Assembly (NCBI RefSeq): GCF_002042965.1
Contig: NZ_MZNT01000001.1
Coordinates: forward strand, 930,001-994,000
Length of the DNA: 64,000 nucleotides
Source of the DNA: Paenibacillus sp. 32352
GTDB taxonomy: Bacteria > Bacillota > Bacilli > Paenibacillales > NBRC-103111
Reading direction: 5' to 3'
In this document: positions 15,247-25,100 of the stretch, in pieces
Layout: every line of letters begins with the position of its first letter
Position numbering within the stretch: position 1 is the stretch's first letter
Made by a program: the position numbers and the translations under genes
The notes under the pieces: generated by a model
What the model was told of the DNA's origin: nothing
Database searches by the model: none
Seen by the model: the letters and a program-made list of their open reading frames with translations, nothing else

Positions 15247-16101
15247 ATGAACGCTCAGAAAAGAAATTTACCGACCAGAGCTGTAGTTTTGGGGGGCGGT
15301 GGCGTGACGGGCATCGCATGGGAGGTTGGCGTCTTAGCGGGACTGCTCGAATCCGGAGTAGACCTCCATCGAGCAGACGTGATCATCGGAACGTCAGCTG
15401 GTGCATTTGTCGGAGCAGCCTTGGCCAGTGGATACGACATGAATAATCTGTTTGTCGCCCAGTCGGAAACGAACTCGGCCGAGATACCGGTCGCCGCGTC
15501 CGATGAATTGAGGCAAGCGTGGTATCGGGCATTTGCCACGGGAGGAAGCGATCCGCGAAAAGTCGGGGCAGAATTTGGCCTTATCGCCAAAAATAATCCC
15601 TCCCCCGTATCGCCTGAACAGCGGCGCACCGTGGTCGAGAGTCGCCTTGTGACCAGAAAATGGCCGGCGAATCTTAAGGTGACCGCCATCGATGCCGACA
15701 CCGGGCAACTTCATACTTTCGATCATCAATCGGGAGTTTCTTTGCTCGATGCCGTGTCGGCCAGCGGAGCCGTTCCGGGAATTTGGCCGCTTGTATCGAT
15801 CGGTGACCGCTTCTGGACCGACGGAGGAATGGTGTCCACGACCAATTCACGACTAGCTGAAGGCTACGAACGGATCGTGATTCTCTCTCCGATGCCAAAT
15901 GGTTATGGCTCCATCCCGGGAGCAGCGGAAGATGCGGCAAGCATGCGTACAAGCGCGGACGTTTATCTCATAACTCCCGATGAGCGCAGCGTTGTGGCCA
16001 TCGGCCCAAATCCATACGACGCGGCCCGCCGCAGCGTAACAGCGATCGCCGGGCGGGAGCAGGGATGCGCTATCGCCGAAGCCGTTCTGACTATATGGTA
16101 A
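15247..16101 (+). CDS. Patatin-like phospholipase family protein
   Basis: The 284-residue protein has the patatin oxyanion Gly-rich loop (VVLGGGGVTGIAWEVGVL, about 12-29), the nucleophile elbow GTSAG (about 48-52, Ser in GxSxG) and the catalytic Asp in WTDGGMVST (about 195-203). These enzymes hydrolyse acyl lipids with a Ser-Asp dyad. There is no signal peptide or membrane segment, so it acts in the cytoplasm or at the inner membrane face. AAGGAGGAG lies just before the ATG. The MerR-type neighbour probably controls it. Alternative roles are lipid turnover under stress or acyl-ester drug detoxification. Confidence 0.88.
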   Translation: MNAQKRNLPTRAVVLGGGGVTGIAWEVGVLAGLLESGVDLHRADVIIGTSAGAFVGAALASGYDMNNLFVAQSETNSAEIPVAASDELRQAWYRAFATGGSDPRKVGAEFGLIAKNNPSPVSPEQRRTVVESRLVTRKWPANLKVTAIDADTGQLHTFDHQSGVSLLDAVSASGAVPGIWPLVSIGDRFWTDGGMVSTTNSRLAEGYERIVILSPMPNGYGSIPGAAEDAASMRTSADVYLITPDERSVVAIGPNPYDAARRSVTAIAGREQGCAIAEAVLTIW

Positions 16102-16208
16102 GATTCTTTCCTAACGGACGATTTCGCTCGTTCATCTACCCGAGTGCAAAGGCCCCCTCAAAAATCCACTTTCTCTATTAATTCTTTACTTTGTATTCTC
16201 TTAATTAC

Positions 16209-16255
16209 TTGACAAAAGGTAACTAGTTAGATAATTTAATACATAACCAGTTACC
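16209..16255 (+). promoter_or_regulatory. Promoter with two MarR-type palindromes
   Basis: TTGACA (16209-16214), 17 bases, TAATTT (16232-16237). The perfect palindrome TAACTAGTTA (16220-16229) lies in the spacer and the near-palindrome TAACCAGTTA (16244-16253) lies after the -10 box. Both are extended by GG/CC outside. This is a good layout for repression by the MarR-type protein encoded next. Confidence 0.65.
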
Positions 16256-16274
16256 TATTGGAGGGGGTGGAAAA

Positions 16275-16736
16275 ATGAAATTACCAATCAAAAAAGAAAT
16301 CACACCTAAAGCATATATTTATGGATCAATTTTCTCATTATCTAATCGTTTGCAACTTTTAGGTGATAGAAGATACAAGGAGCTTTCATTAAAACAAGCT
16401 TTTGTGTTGTGGAATATCTCTCTTTTTGATGATTACTTTCTTAACCTAAAAGACATTGCTCATATGGTTGGTACTTCGAGTCAGAATGTGAAAAAAATCA
16501 TTAATATTCTTGAGAAAAAAGGTTTTGTAAAGGTAGGAAAAGATGAATCTGACAGAAGGAGTTTGCGTGTTGCTTTAACAGCTAAGGGCAAAGTGTATTA
16601 CTTGGAAAGAGGTAAGAAGGAAGAACAGTATTTGGAGGAGTTGTTTGCTGACTTTGATGATGAAATGCTTATGGGATTGTATCGAGGACTAAATAAACTT
16701 ATGGAAAAAACAGCTCAAGAACAAGGAGGAAAATAA
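16275..16736 (+). CDS. MarR-family transcriptional regulator
   Basis: The 153-residue protein has the MarR winged helix: [20 protein letters not shown] (recognition helix, about 60-78), [20 protein letters not shown] and the basic wing [13 protein letters not shown], with helical dimerisation ends. GGAGGGGG lies before the ATG. Its stop is one base from the start of the IMP dehydrogenase gene, so the two are co-transcribed. Base composition is clearly more AT-rich than the flanking carbohydrate genes. It probably represses its own operon through the two palindromes in the promoter, and responds to a small molecule. Confidence 0.9.
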   Translation: MKLPIKKEITPKAYIYGSIFSLSNRLQLLGDRRYKELSLKQAFVLWNISLFDDYFLNLKDIAHMVGTSSQNVKKIINILEKKGFVKVGKDESDRRSLRVALTAKGKVYYLERGKKEEQYLEELFADFDDEMLMGLYRGLNKLMEKTAQEQGGK

Positions 16737-16737
16737 T

Positions 16738-18240
16738 ATGGCAGTTTATATGAATGAAGTATCGCGCACCTTCGGTGAGTATTTACTAATTCCAGGTTAC
16801 TCATCTGTAGAGTGTATACCGGCAAATGTTAGTTTACAGACACCCTTAGTGAAATTTAAAAAAGGAAATAAACCTCCTATGTCTTTGAATATTCCTTTGA
16901 CATCAGCAATTATGCAGTCTGTTTCTGATGATACAATGGCAATATCTTTAGCAAAAGAAGGTGGACTTTCTTTTATTTACGGAGCACAATCTATTGAAAG
17001 TCAGGCACAAATGGTTGCTCGTGTTAAAAGTTATAGAGCTGGCTTTGTTGTTAGTGATTCTAACATATCTCCTGAAGGTACTTTAGACGAACTGTTAATG
17101 TTAAAGAAGAAGACAAATCATTCGACTGTAGCAGTAACAATTGATGGAAGTTCTAGGGGGAAATTAGTAGGCATTGTAACTAGTAGAGATTATCGAGTTA
17201 GTCGGATGACTTTAGACACTAAAGTTAAAGATTTTATGACACCATTCGAAGACTTAATCTGTGGTAATAAAGATACCACATTAAAAGAAGCGAATAATAT
17301 TATATGGGAGCACAAATTAAATTGCCTACCAATCATTGATGAAGAACAAAGATTGATTTCTATGGTATTTCGAAAAGATTACAATACGAATAAGAAAAAT
17401 GAGAATGAGTTGATTGATGAATCTAAAAGATATATGGTTGGTGCAGGTATTAATACTAGAGATTATGTCGAACGAATTCCAGCATTACTTCAAGCTGGAG
17501 TAGATGTTCTTTGTATTGACAGTTCCGAAGGATTTACAGAATGGCAAAAGATTGTTCTTGAATACACCCGGAAGAATTATGGTGATACCGTGAAAATAGG
17601 GGCAGGAAATATAGTTGATAAAGAAGGCTTCCGTTTCCTTGCCGAAGCTGGTGCTGATTTTGTAAAAGTAGGAATTGGCGGCGGTGCAATTTGTATTACA
17701 CGAGAACAAAAAGGCATCGGGAGAGGTCAAGCTACCGCATTAATTGAGGTAGCGAAAGCTCGTGATGAATATTTTATTGAGACAGGAATCTATGTACCAA
17801 TTTGTTCTGATGGAGGTATTGTACACGATTATCACATTACATTGGCACTAGCTATGGGAGCAGATTTTCTAATGTTAGGAAGATATTTTGCCCGATTTGA
17901 TGAAAGCCCCACTAAAAAAGTGAATATAAACGGTAATTATATGAAGGAGTATTGGGGAGAAGGAAGTACAAGGGCAAAAAATTGGCAGAGATATGACTTA
18001 GGAGGTGACGAAAAACTTTCTTTTGAAGAAGGAGTTGATTCCTTTGTGCCCTATGCAGGAAGCTTAGAAGATAATGTTGGACTTTCGTTAAGCAAAGTAC
18101 GTTCAACAATGTGTAATTGTGGTTTCTTGACAATTCCTGAACTACAAAAAAATGCCAAGCTAACCTTGGTTTCCTCTACAAGTATTGTTGAGGGTAGCGC
18201 ACACGATGTTCTACTTAAAGATAGTCGTCAGATTTTGTAA
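16738..18240 (+). CDS. guaB: IMP dehydrogenase, second-copy type resembling the Tritrichomonas enzyme
   Basis: The 500-residue enzyme converts IMP to XMP with NAD+, the committed step to guanine nucleotides. It has an N-terminal barrel start ([20 protein letters not shown]), a CBS-pair insert (about 100-215), [11 protein letters not shown], and the catalytic loop [10 protein letters not shown] with Cys319. Flap residues Arg418 and Tyr419 (NWQRYD) are present, as is Lys310 and Glu431. These numbers coincide with those I know for the Tritrichomonas foetus enzyme. Lys310/Glu431-type residues are associated with mycophenolic acid insensitivity. AT-rich DNA and a MarR-type partner suggest an acquired, regulated extra copy rather than the housekeeping gene. 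Confidence 0.92.
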   Translation: MAVYMNEVSRTFGEYLLIPGYSSVECIPANVSLQTPLVKFKKGNKPPMSLNIPLTSAIMQSVSDDTMAISLAKEGGLSFIYGAQSIESQAQMVARVKSYRAGFVVSDSNISPEGTLDELLMLKKKTNHSTVAVTIDGSSRGKLVGIVTSRDYRVSRMTLDTKVKDFMTPFEDLICGNKDTTLKEANNIIWEHKLNCLPIIDEEQRLISMVFRKDYNTNKKNENELIDESKRYMVGAGINTRDYVERIPALLQAGVDVLCIDSSEGFTEWQKIVLEYTRKNYGDTVKIGAGNIVDKEGFRFLAEAGADFVKVGIGGGAICITREQKGIGRGQATALIEVAKARDEYFIETGIYVPICSDGGIVHDYHITLALAMGADFLMLGRYFARFDESPTKKVNINGNYMKEYWGEGSTRAKNWQRYDLGGDEKLSFEEGVDSFVPYAGSLEDNVGLSLSKVRSTMCNCGFLTIPELQKNAKLTLVSSTSIVEGSAHDVLLKDSRQIL

Positions 18241-18296
18241 CAATTAATTGTTAGTGAATCCCATCCCCTCACTGTCTATCATTCATCATATAATGT

Positions 18297-18325
18297 AAGA
18301 CGACAAGAACATACACGCTTAAAAG
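18297..18325. repeat. IS-end-like unit matching 14597-14613
   Basis: AAGACGACAAGAACATA at 18297-18313 is identical to 14597-14613, in direct orientation. It directly precedes the IS3-type terminal repeat at 18339. Confidence 0.5.
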
Positions 18326-18338
18326 CCGCATCGTGAAG

Positions 18339-19003
18339 TGACCCCAAAAAGTTAGACACGGTTATTTCATCAGGCAGCTTTCTCAGAATGAGTTCGGTAC
18401 TGTACCGGACTCATTTTGATTTTTGCTTTTAACCGTTTGGTTTTGTAGTATTCAATATATTTTTTCAATTCTTCCTTGAAATGTTCCATGCTTTTAAACT
18501 CTTTATAGTACAGAAACTCTGTTTTGAGAATGCCAAAGAAATTCTCTATGACGACGTTGTCGTAACAATTCCCTTTTCGTGACATGCTTTGGAGAATGCC
18601 TCTTGACTTAAGCGCATAGTGATATTGCTTCATTTGGTAATGCCAACCTTGATCTGAATGAAAGAGAAGATGGTGCTTTTCCGGCAGACGCTCCAGTCCT
18701 GCATTCAGCATCTCAGCTACCAGAGAATATGTTGTTCGTGAACCAATGGTATAGGTAATAATTTCCCCATTGAATAAGTCCAAAATAGGCGAGAGATACA
18801 GCTTTTCTCCAAATAACTTAAACTCGGTGATGTCCGTTACCCACATCACATTTGGCGCCTCCGCCTGAACTGGCGATCCAGATGATCCGGTGCAGTCTTG
18901 CCGACTGTCCCTTTATGTGACTTATACTTTTTCATGCGGACTAGTCATTTAAAGCCCATCTCCTTAATGATCCGCTGAACCTTCTTGTGGTTCACTTTAT
19001 TTA
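18339..19003 (-). pseudogene. IS3-family (IS150 group-like) element, 3' part with broken transposase
   Basis: A terminal-repeat-like end TGACCCCAAAAAGTTAGACA lies at 18339-18358. The minus strand then encodes the transposase catalytic domain (18370-18849): VTDITEFKLFGEKLYLSP, LLFHSDQGWHYQMKQYHYAL and the ENFFGILKTEF block, giving the three DDE residues. Upstream on the same strand, in another frame and with stops, are [15 protein letters not shown] and MKKYKSHKGTVGKTAPDHL, typical of the N-terminal part of OrfB. OrfA and the other IS end are missing; the remnant breaks off near 19003 in front of another gene fragment. Confidence 0.85.
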
Positions 19004-19009
19004 CCTAGT

Positions 19010-19102
19010 GCTGAGATTCATCTATTAGATACTGGTCATTTTGCATTGGAAACACTTGCAAATGAGATAGGTGAGTTAATTTTAAAGAGAAATAATATCT
19101 AA
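19010..19102 (+). pseudogene. C-terminal scrap of an alpha/beta hydrolase
   Basis: The frame reads [20 protein letters not shown] and ends at a TAA. '[10 protein letters not shown]' is the typical catalytic-His region at the end of haloalkane-dehalogenase-like hydrolases. Only about 30 residues remain, cut by the IS3 remnant. Confidence 0.6.
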
Positions 19103-19164
19103 TACAAAGCAGTTATGCATCTCAAGCTATTGAAGTCCATTACCAACAATAAAAGAGAAAAAAT

Positions 19165-19480
19165 ATGCCGTTACTTCGTTTTGACTTTATTAAAGGAAGA
19201 GATAATGAAAGCTTAAAAAACTTTTAGATGTAACTCATGCTGTTGTTGTAGAAGCTTTTGATGTTCCGAAACGTGATCGTTACCAAATTGTGAATTAGCA
19301 TCCAGTAGAACATATGATTATTGAAGATATAGGGTTACAGCTTAACCCCACTGACAATTTAGTTGGTTTATCAGTTATAAGCAAAGATAGACCAAAAGAG
19401 ATAAAACAATAAGGAGAACCTATTTTTATAACGCTATCCACTTTTAACAGAACATTGTTTAATGAGATTCGATCTGACTC
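19165..19480 (+). pseudogene. Decayed tautomerase-family gene
   Basis: MPLLRFDFIKGRDNESLKK is followed, after a one-base slip in an A tract, by DVTHAVVVEAFDVPKRDRYQ and, past an in-frame TAG at 19296, by MIIEDIGLQLNPTDNLVGLS. This is the tautomerase family (MIF/4-oxalocrotonate tautomerase fold, Pro1 catalytic). A frameshift, a Glu-to-stop change and another stop near 19410 show it is dead. Confidence 0.75.
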
Positions 19481-19485
19481 ATATT

Positions 19486-20691
19486 CTAAGTTGTTTCTTC
19501 TTGCCCTAACAATAACTTTGATCCTTTCGACGACAAAATAACAAAGCGAGTTAGCACTACAAGTACGGCGAGTATGACAACTGAAAACAGTAAAATTCCA
19601 TAATACATTCCAAGCCTTTCCGCAATAAATCCGAGTCCTAAAACTGGAACGCTAACACCAAGATACGCAATTGCATAGTAAATGGATACAGCGTCGGCTT
19701 TGCTCTCTTTTGGGGCAATTTCCGATACAAAATGCAAACTTAATGATGAAGTTGGACCGTGTCCAGCCCCAGCAATCAACGTACTCACCAAAAGTAACCA
19801 TAGAGCATGAGTAGGGATTGAGATACTTACACAAATGATACCAATAGTTAAGAGACTGAAACCTGTAAGAATTGAACTTTTAAATGTCAGTTTGTTTAGT
19901 ACAATCTGCATGACAGACGAAGAGCCAAGCATAAGAAAGACAACTGCTCCCGAAATGGCAAGATTCTTGATGCCAACTAAGGTTGTTACAAATGTTGGTG
20001 CCACAACCATGAAAAATCCAGCCACCGCCCAAGCGAGCACTCCAACAAAACAAGCCGTAAGAAATTCAAAACGAATACTTCTTGGTAATTTTGGCAGATG
20101 AAGATGAGGTTTGTCAGTTCTTTGGTGGAAAGAGTCTTTCATAGTCAAGGTAAAAATAATTGCAGGTACGAGAAGAATTAAATGAATGAAATATGGCAAA
20201 CGAATTGGGAAAATTGTGTATTGAGCGACTATTCCCGAGTATAATGGACCGATAGCACTACCAATCGCAATGGCTACCGAGGCAACAAGGGATGCCCTTT
20301 TACGGTTAGTGGGTCGTAATTCAGCTAAGGCCGCTATGGCACTTCCGTTGAGAATACCTACACAGAGGCCTTGAATGGCACGAGCTAGAAATAACATCCA
20401 AGTTTCTTGAGCAACAGCGAAGATGATCGTCCCAATCGTTGCTAACAAAACGCCACTTACCAACATTTTCTTTCTGCCAAAACCATCAGACAGTTGACCG
20501 AAGATCAAACTGGATGGAATCAACACAAATGCGTAGATGGCGAACATTAGGGTTATCGTACCACTCGAAAAGTGCCATATACTGCTGTAAACCCCATAAA
20601 GCGGTGAAGGAACATTTGTCCCAAGCATGACAGCACACAATGTATACGCAATTATCCAAAACAAAACTGATTTAGAATAATTATGTCTCAT
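19486..20691 (-). CDS. MFS efflux-type transporter
   Basis: The 401-residue protein has twelve predicted membrane segments, starting SVLFWIIAYTLCAVMLGTNV. The MFS loop 2-3 motif is GQLSDGFGRKKMLV, and helix 4-5 carries LFLARAIQGLCVGILNGSAI and AIAIGSAIGPLYSG, similar to the 'motif C' of proton-driven drug efflux pumps. GGAG lies seven bases before the ATG. It is divergent from an ArsR-type regulator and shares a promoter region with two copies of a 24-base dyad, which points to induced export of a toxic compound. DNA is more AT-rich than in the flanking carbohydrate genes. Confidence 0.88.
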   Translation of the reverse strand: MRHNYSKSVLFWIIAYTLCAVMLGTNVPSPLYGVYSSIWHFSSGTITLMFAIYAFVLIPSSLIFGQLSDGFGRKKMLVSGVLLATIGTIIFAVAQETWMLFLARAIQGLCVGILNGSAIAALAELRPTNRKRASLVASVAIAIGSAIGPLYSGIVAQYTIFPIRLPYFIHLILLVPAIIFTLTMKDSFHQRTDKPHLHLPKLPRSIRFEFLTACFVGVLAWAVAGFFMVVAPTFVTTLVGIKNLAISGAVVFLMLGSSSVMQIVLNKLTFKSSILTGFSLLTIGIICVSISIPTHALWLLLVSTLIAGAGHGPTSSLSLHFVSEIAPKESKADAVSIYYAIAYLGVSVPVLGLGFIAERLGMYYGILLFSVVILAVLVVLTRFVILSSKGSKLLLGQEETT

Positions 20692-20726
20692 AACATTACT
20701 CCTTTCTGTAGATTATTATAAGTACT

Positions 20727-20799
20727 ATTGTTCTAGTAATACGGAACAATATAACATGGAGAAAGGAGTTTGACAATAGTTCTAGGAATATGGAACAAT
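20727..20799. promoter_or_regulatory. Two copies of a 24-base dyad operator between MFS and ArsR genes
   Basis: Copy 1 (20727-20750) has arms ATTGTTC and GAACAAT around ten bases; copy 2 (20776-20799) differs at three or four positions and keeps GTTC/GAAC arms. They are 49 bases apart, start to start. One lies close to each divergent gene. The ArsR-type protein is the likely binder. Confidence 0.7.
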
Positions 20800-20820
20800 A
20801 AGTTCAGGAGGTTTAAAAAA

Positions 20821-21129
20821 ATGAGGACACTTTTTCACCCGAAAATAGAGGATATTCAATTAACAATGGTGTTTCATGCCCTGAGTGATCCGACTCGCTT
20901 GGACATGGTAAGGGGAATGCTACTAGATCCTTTATTCAATTGCTCTGCTCGCTATCCGAACATCCCAAAATCAACTCGATCTCATCACTTACGAATTTTA
21001 CGAGAATCGGGACTTGTTTTAGTAGAACCAGTGGGGACCTCGCAAAGTGTATCAATACGTCGTGAGGAATTAGATTCACGTTTTCCAGGACTTTTAGACA
21101 CTATTACGAACACCATTAACCCTATCTGA
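20821..21129 (+). CDS. ArsR-family transcriptional regulator
   Basis: The 102-residue protein has the ArsR winged helix: LTMVFHALSDPTRLDMVRGM, then NIPKSTRSHHLRILRESGLV (recognition helix) and VEPVGTSQSVSIRREELDSR (wing). It lacks the Cys-Val-Cys metal site on helix 3, so it is probably not an arsenic or cadmium sensor. The ATG at 20821 has AGGAGG ten bases upstream; the earlier ATG at 20770 would overlap the operator and was rejected. It faces away from the MFS gene it probably represses. Confidence 0.88.
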   Translation: MRTLFHPKIEDIQLTMVFHALSDPTRLDMVRGMLLDPLFNCSARYPNIPKSTRSHHLRILRESGLVLVEPVGTSQSVSIRREELDSRFPGLLDTITNTINPI

Positions 21130-21284
21130 CTTGTAGTATGCGGAATGACACAAATTTCTCCTTATAGTAAACGGTAAACAGAAGCAGTGACACTAATAAG
21201 GGGAGAATTGTGTCATTAATGAGGGATATAATATAATTATTATAATAAATAATACAAAATTCGACTTTTGTGTGAATGTCTATA

Positions 21285-21312
21285 TGAAAAAGCCCTATTA
21301 GGGCTCTTCTTG
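21285..21312. terminator. Bidirectional terminator after the ArsR-type gene
   Basis: AAAAAGCCCTATTAGGGCTCTTCTT: seven-base arms AGCCCTA/TAGGGCT, flanked by A residues on the left and T-rich sequence on the right. Confidence 0.55.
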
Positions 21313-21510
21313 TTGGTAGTGGTGCGGCCGTGTCCAGTAACATTCATATGCGAACTTAATTAACATTTGTCTCGAACTTTATCCAACTAGTTCGTGTTTA
21401 TATGTTACAGTATTGCAGTTTAGTTCGGAATCATTTACCGCTTGGCGGACCTTATGGTGTAATCCCGGCCGGTTATTCTTAGTAGCATTGTCCATTATGG
21501 ACTACATCCA

Positions 21511-21560
21511 AGCCGCTCGTTCCTCTTTAACGCATTAGTTGCCCTAATGGCGGCTTTTTT
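21511..21560 (+). terminator. Terminator-like compound hairpin
   Basis: Outer arms AGCCGC (21511-21516) and GCGGCT (21550-21555), inner arms CATTAG (21533-21538) and CTAATG (21544-21549), followed by TTTTTT. No intact gene lies directly upstream. Confidence 0.5.
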
Positions 21561-21624
21561 GTGTTTTCGCAGCATTAATTTCTATATGAAACAATTTACA
21601 ATTAATATAAAATTCTGTTGGTCG

Positions 21625-21820
21625 TTGCATTGATAACGGACCCATGGAATCCTTTTGGGGAACTTGAAATGTGAGAAGTATTATTTGCATAAATACCAGA
21701 CCTTTGAGCAATTAAAGAACGACATTGATGCTTATATTCACTTTTACAATTACGAACGATTACAGAAAAAAACTAAACAGCCACAGCCCCATGGAATTCA
21801 GGGCTAAGTTTTTTCTGTAA
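21625..21820 (+). pseudogene. IS3-family transposase OrfB C-terminal scrap
   Basis: DNGPMESFWG (with the DDE glutamate), then after a one-base slip KCEKYYLHKYQTFEQLKNDI and YIHFYNYERLQKKTKQ. This is the usual end of IS3-type OrfB. Start, OrfA and terminal repeats are gone. Confidence 0.75.
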
Positions 21821-22124
21821 GACCTATATTCCAATAACAGGATATAGAGGTTCAAATGCCCAACGGTGTCGGATTTGCAATATACAATAACGCCAGCTGC
21901 CGAACTATTCCTCCAAGATTCGTATCAGCCTGTCAAAATCCCGTTTTGGTTCATGTGGTATAGGAATGGACCATTGTCATCTCTGATGCAAAGTGAGTAA
22001 GATGGCGGTACATGCCGGTAAGGGAGGGAGATCAAGAACGCTGAATTGCATGACCACGACCAAAATTGTAAGCAGTTACATTTGTGGTTGAGAGGCAGGA
22101 ACATTTGAAAACAGGAGGATGGGT

Positions 22125-25100
22125 ATGAAAAGAAGACGGTTGGCTCTTATTTTAAGTGTTGCTATGGGTCTTTCATTATTCCAGCTGCCGATGCCTGCAG
22201 CATTCGCCGCTTATGATTCGCTGCCGGCGTTCCCGGGGGCGGAAGGCTTCGGTTATGCCGCTGCCGGAGGGCGCGGAGGTGAAGTGTACCACGTCACCAG
22301 CTACGACCTCACAGGACCGGGGACGTTCCATGACGCACTGACAACGGCCGGATCGACGCCGCGGACGATTGTATTCGATATTTCGGGCGAGCTCACGATC
22401 CCTCAGATCATCGTTTCAGGCAAGTCCAAGATTACCATTGCAGGCCAGACTGCGCCGGGGGACGGAGTGACGATCCGCGGCAACAACATCCGGTTTGTTA
22501 ACTGCAGCGATATCATCATTCGGTATATGCGGTTCCGGATGGGGGCGCAAGGCTTTAACGACGATTCGATGTATTTGGAGGACTGCCGCAATGTGATGAT
22601 CGATCACTCCTCCTTTTCCTGGGGAACCGATGAAGTACTGTCCATCAAGAGCAAAGATTACAACAATCCGAAATCCAAAAATATTACGGTTCAATGGTCG
22701 ATCATTTCGGAAGGCTTGCTCACGCATTCCATGGGCGGACTGGTAGAAATGAATACGATTACAATGCATCATAATCTGTATGCTCATAACAACGACCGCA
22801 ACCCGAAGACCAAGGGTATAATGGATTTTGTGAATAACATTATTTATAACTGGGGCGGTTACCCTTATGTGGCCGGAGGCGAATCTGGTACGAAAGGCTA
22901 CGGTAATGTCGTCGGCAACTATTTCATCGCAGGCATGAATTCCGCCAACCCGCAATATGGGGTTGTTCGCGGTAATGAGAACTACAATCTTTATCTTAAA
23001 AACAACCGTATCGACAGCAACAAGAACGGGATTCTCGATGGAACGGATACGGGAACCGGGATGATGGAAGCGGAAAGACCTAGCCTCATCGTGCCGGAAC
23101 GCTTCGAATATCCGCCGGTACATACGCAAGAGCCCGAAGCGGCTTATGAAGATATACTGAGTCACTCCGGCGCATCGATCTCTCGGGACAAAGTGGACGA
23201 GCGGGTGATCGATAGCGTGCGTCATCAGACCGGAGCTATTATCGGGAATGAAAATGATGTCGGAGGGTTTCCTCAGCTGGCCAGAACCAAGGCTCCTCTC
23301 GACACGGACCGCGATGGAATGCCGGACGCATGGGAGATAGCCAAAGGTTTGAACCCGAACGACCCTGAGGATCGAAACGGCGATCTCAATGGTGACGGTT
23401 ACACCAACCTCGAGGACTATCTGAACGAACTGGCGGCTCCGGGCTTCCCTGCGAATTATCCTCAAACGCCGCCTGCGTGGTCGGGAACGCCATTCGATCC
23501 GCCGGCACAGCCCGCGACAGAGCAGCCTGAGCCGGAGCCTGCACCTAGCATGGACGGGAAAACGCTGCGAAATGTCGTCATTCACGATAACAGCGGCAGC
23601 GGTACCGCCAATGCGGCAAACTGGTCGGTACAAAGTAATTTTCAGCCTGGCGATTTTGTAGCCGGAGATCGTATGACTGGAAGCAAAACGTATAAATTTG
23701 TGACCATACCGGATGAACTCAAGGGCATGGAGTGGATTCGCTCCGCGGTAGCCTCCAGAAGCTCGACCAGTGCGGATTTGCTATCCTTCTATTTAGCTGC
23801 GGATGCGGACGTATATGTCGCCCATGATTCGAGGATTTCGTCCCGCCCGCAATGGCTGACATCGGCATACGAAGATACGGGAATGGTCATCGCCGATGAC
23901 CAGCCGGTACAGTACAAGCTGTTCAAAAAGCGTTATCCGGCAGGCTCTCGCGTAGTCATGGGGGCAAATAACAACACCTCCAACATGAACTATTTCGTTA
24001 TTCTGAAGCCGGTAAGCCCGGACACGAAGGCTCCAGCGGCAACGCCTTCGGGGCTTGCGGGTGAGCTAACGGCAGGGCCCGCGATTTCGCTCCAATGGGA
24101 GCCTGTCGATGGTGCGGATCAGTATTTGATTTATCGATCCACGTCGACGATGCCGTACTTTAAAGTCATCGGAAGCTCCAAATCCACGGAGTACACGGAT
24201 GCCGCCACGGAGCTCGGGATTACGTATCAGTATAAAGTGTCCGCCGTCAATGCGGGCGGCGAATCCCCGCAATCGAGCCCTGTGGAAGTGCTTGCCTTCG
24301 ATCCGTCGAAGCCGAAGCCGTCGGTTCCTACAGGACTGCAGGTAGCGGATGCGAAAAGTATGTCCGTAGCACTGAAATGGTCACCTGTGAATGGTGCTGT
24401 CAGCTACGAAATCTACAGAGCCGCTTTACCGAACGGCGCGTATCAGAAGATCGCGGCCGTATCCAAGGCCGCATTCACCGACAAGACGGTTAGCCCGTCC
24501 ACGTCGTATTCCTATAAAGTAGCTGCGGCGGGAGTCGGAGGTGCATCCGCCCTGTCCGAGGGTGTCAGCACGACGACGAAACCGCAGGTTGCGCAACCGC
24601 AAGCGCCGGAAGGCTTGACAGCGGGTGAGGTGACAGCCGCCGCGTTCGCCATTCAGTGGAATCCGGTTAATTCGGCAGAACGTTACTACGTTTACAGGAA
24701 AGGGATCGGCGACAACGATTTTACCCGGCTCGGCAGTACGCTTTCGCCTCGTTATCTCGATGATACGGTAAGCGCGGACCGCGCCAGTTACATCTACAAG
24801 GTGACGGCGGAGAATGAAATGGGCGAATCGGCAGCATCTCGCGAGCTGGCTATTGATATGCCGCTGCCCGCGACGCCTTCGCAGCTTTTTGTCGGATTAA
24901 AGGGAGAGACGTTCGTCGGGCTTATCTGGACATCCCATGGCGGGGCGACCCAATATAATGTGTACCGGGAATCAGCAGGAGAACCGATGCAATATGTAGG
25001 ATATGCCAAGGTGGATACGTTCTACGATCGTACCGTCAAGCCGGGGGTAGAATACACCTACTATATCACCGGGAAAAACGCGAGCGGGGAATCGGGGCCG

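Larger units (their letters stand above)
21313..22124. other. Long noncoding stretch with a terminator-like hairpin and IS debris
   Basis: About 800 bases with no intact gene. Seen here: a compound hairpin followed by T6 (21511-21560), an IS3-type transposase fragment (21625-21820), and otherwise nothing I can name. The end serves as leader of the pectate-lyase-like gene; I could not pick a convincing promoter for it. Confidence 0.5.

Noticed and set aside
16738..18240. IMP dehydrogenase as a pseudogene because of its location among IS remnants
   Set aside because: All catalytic residues, CBS insert and full length are present without stops or frameshifts.
22416..23633. 405-codon open frame on the minus strand inside the pectate-lyase-like gene
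   Set aside because: It is antisense to strong PL1 motifs, has no ribosome binding site and no recognisable protein family; it reflects GC-rich codon use on the plus strand.
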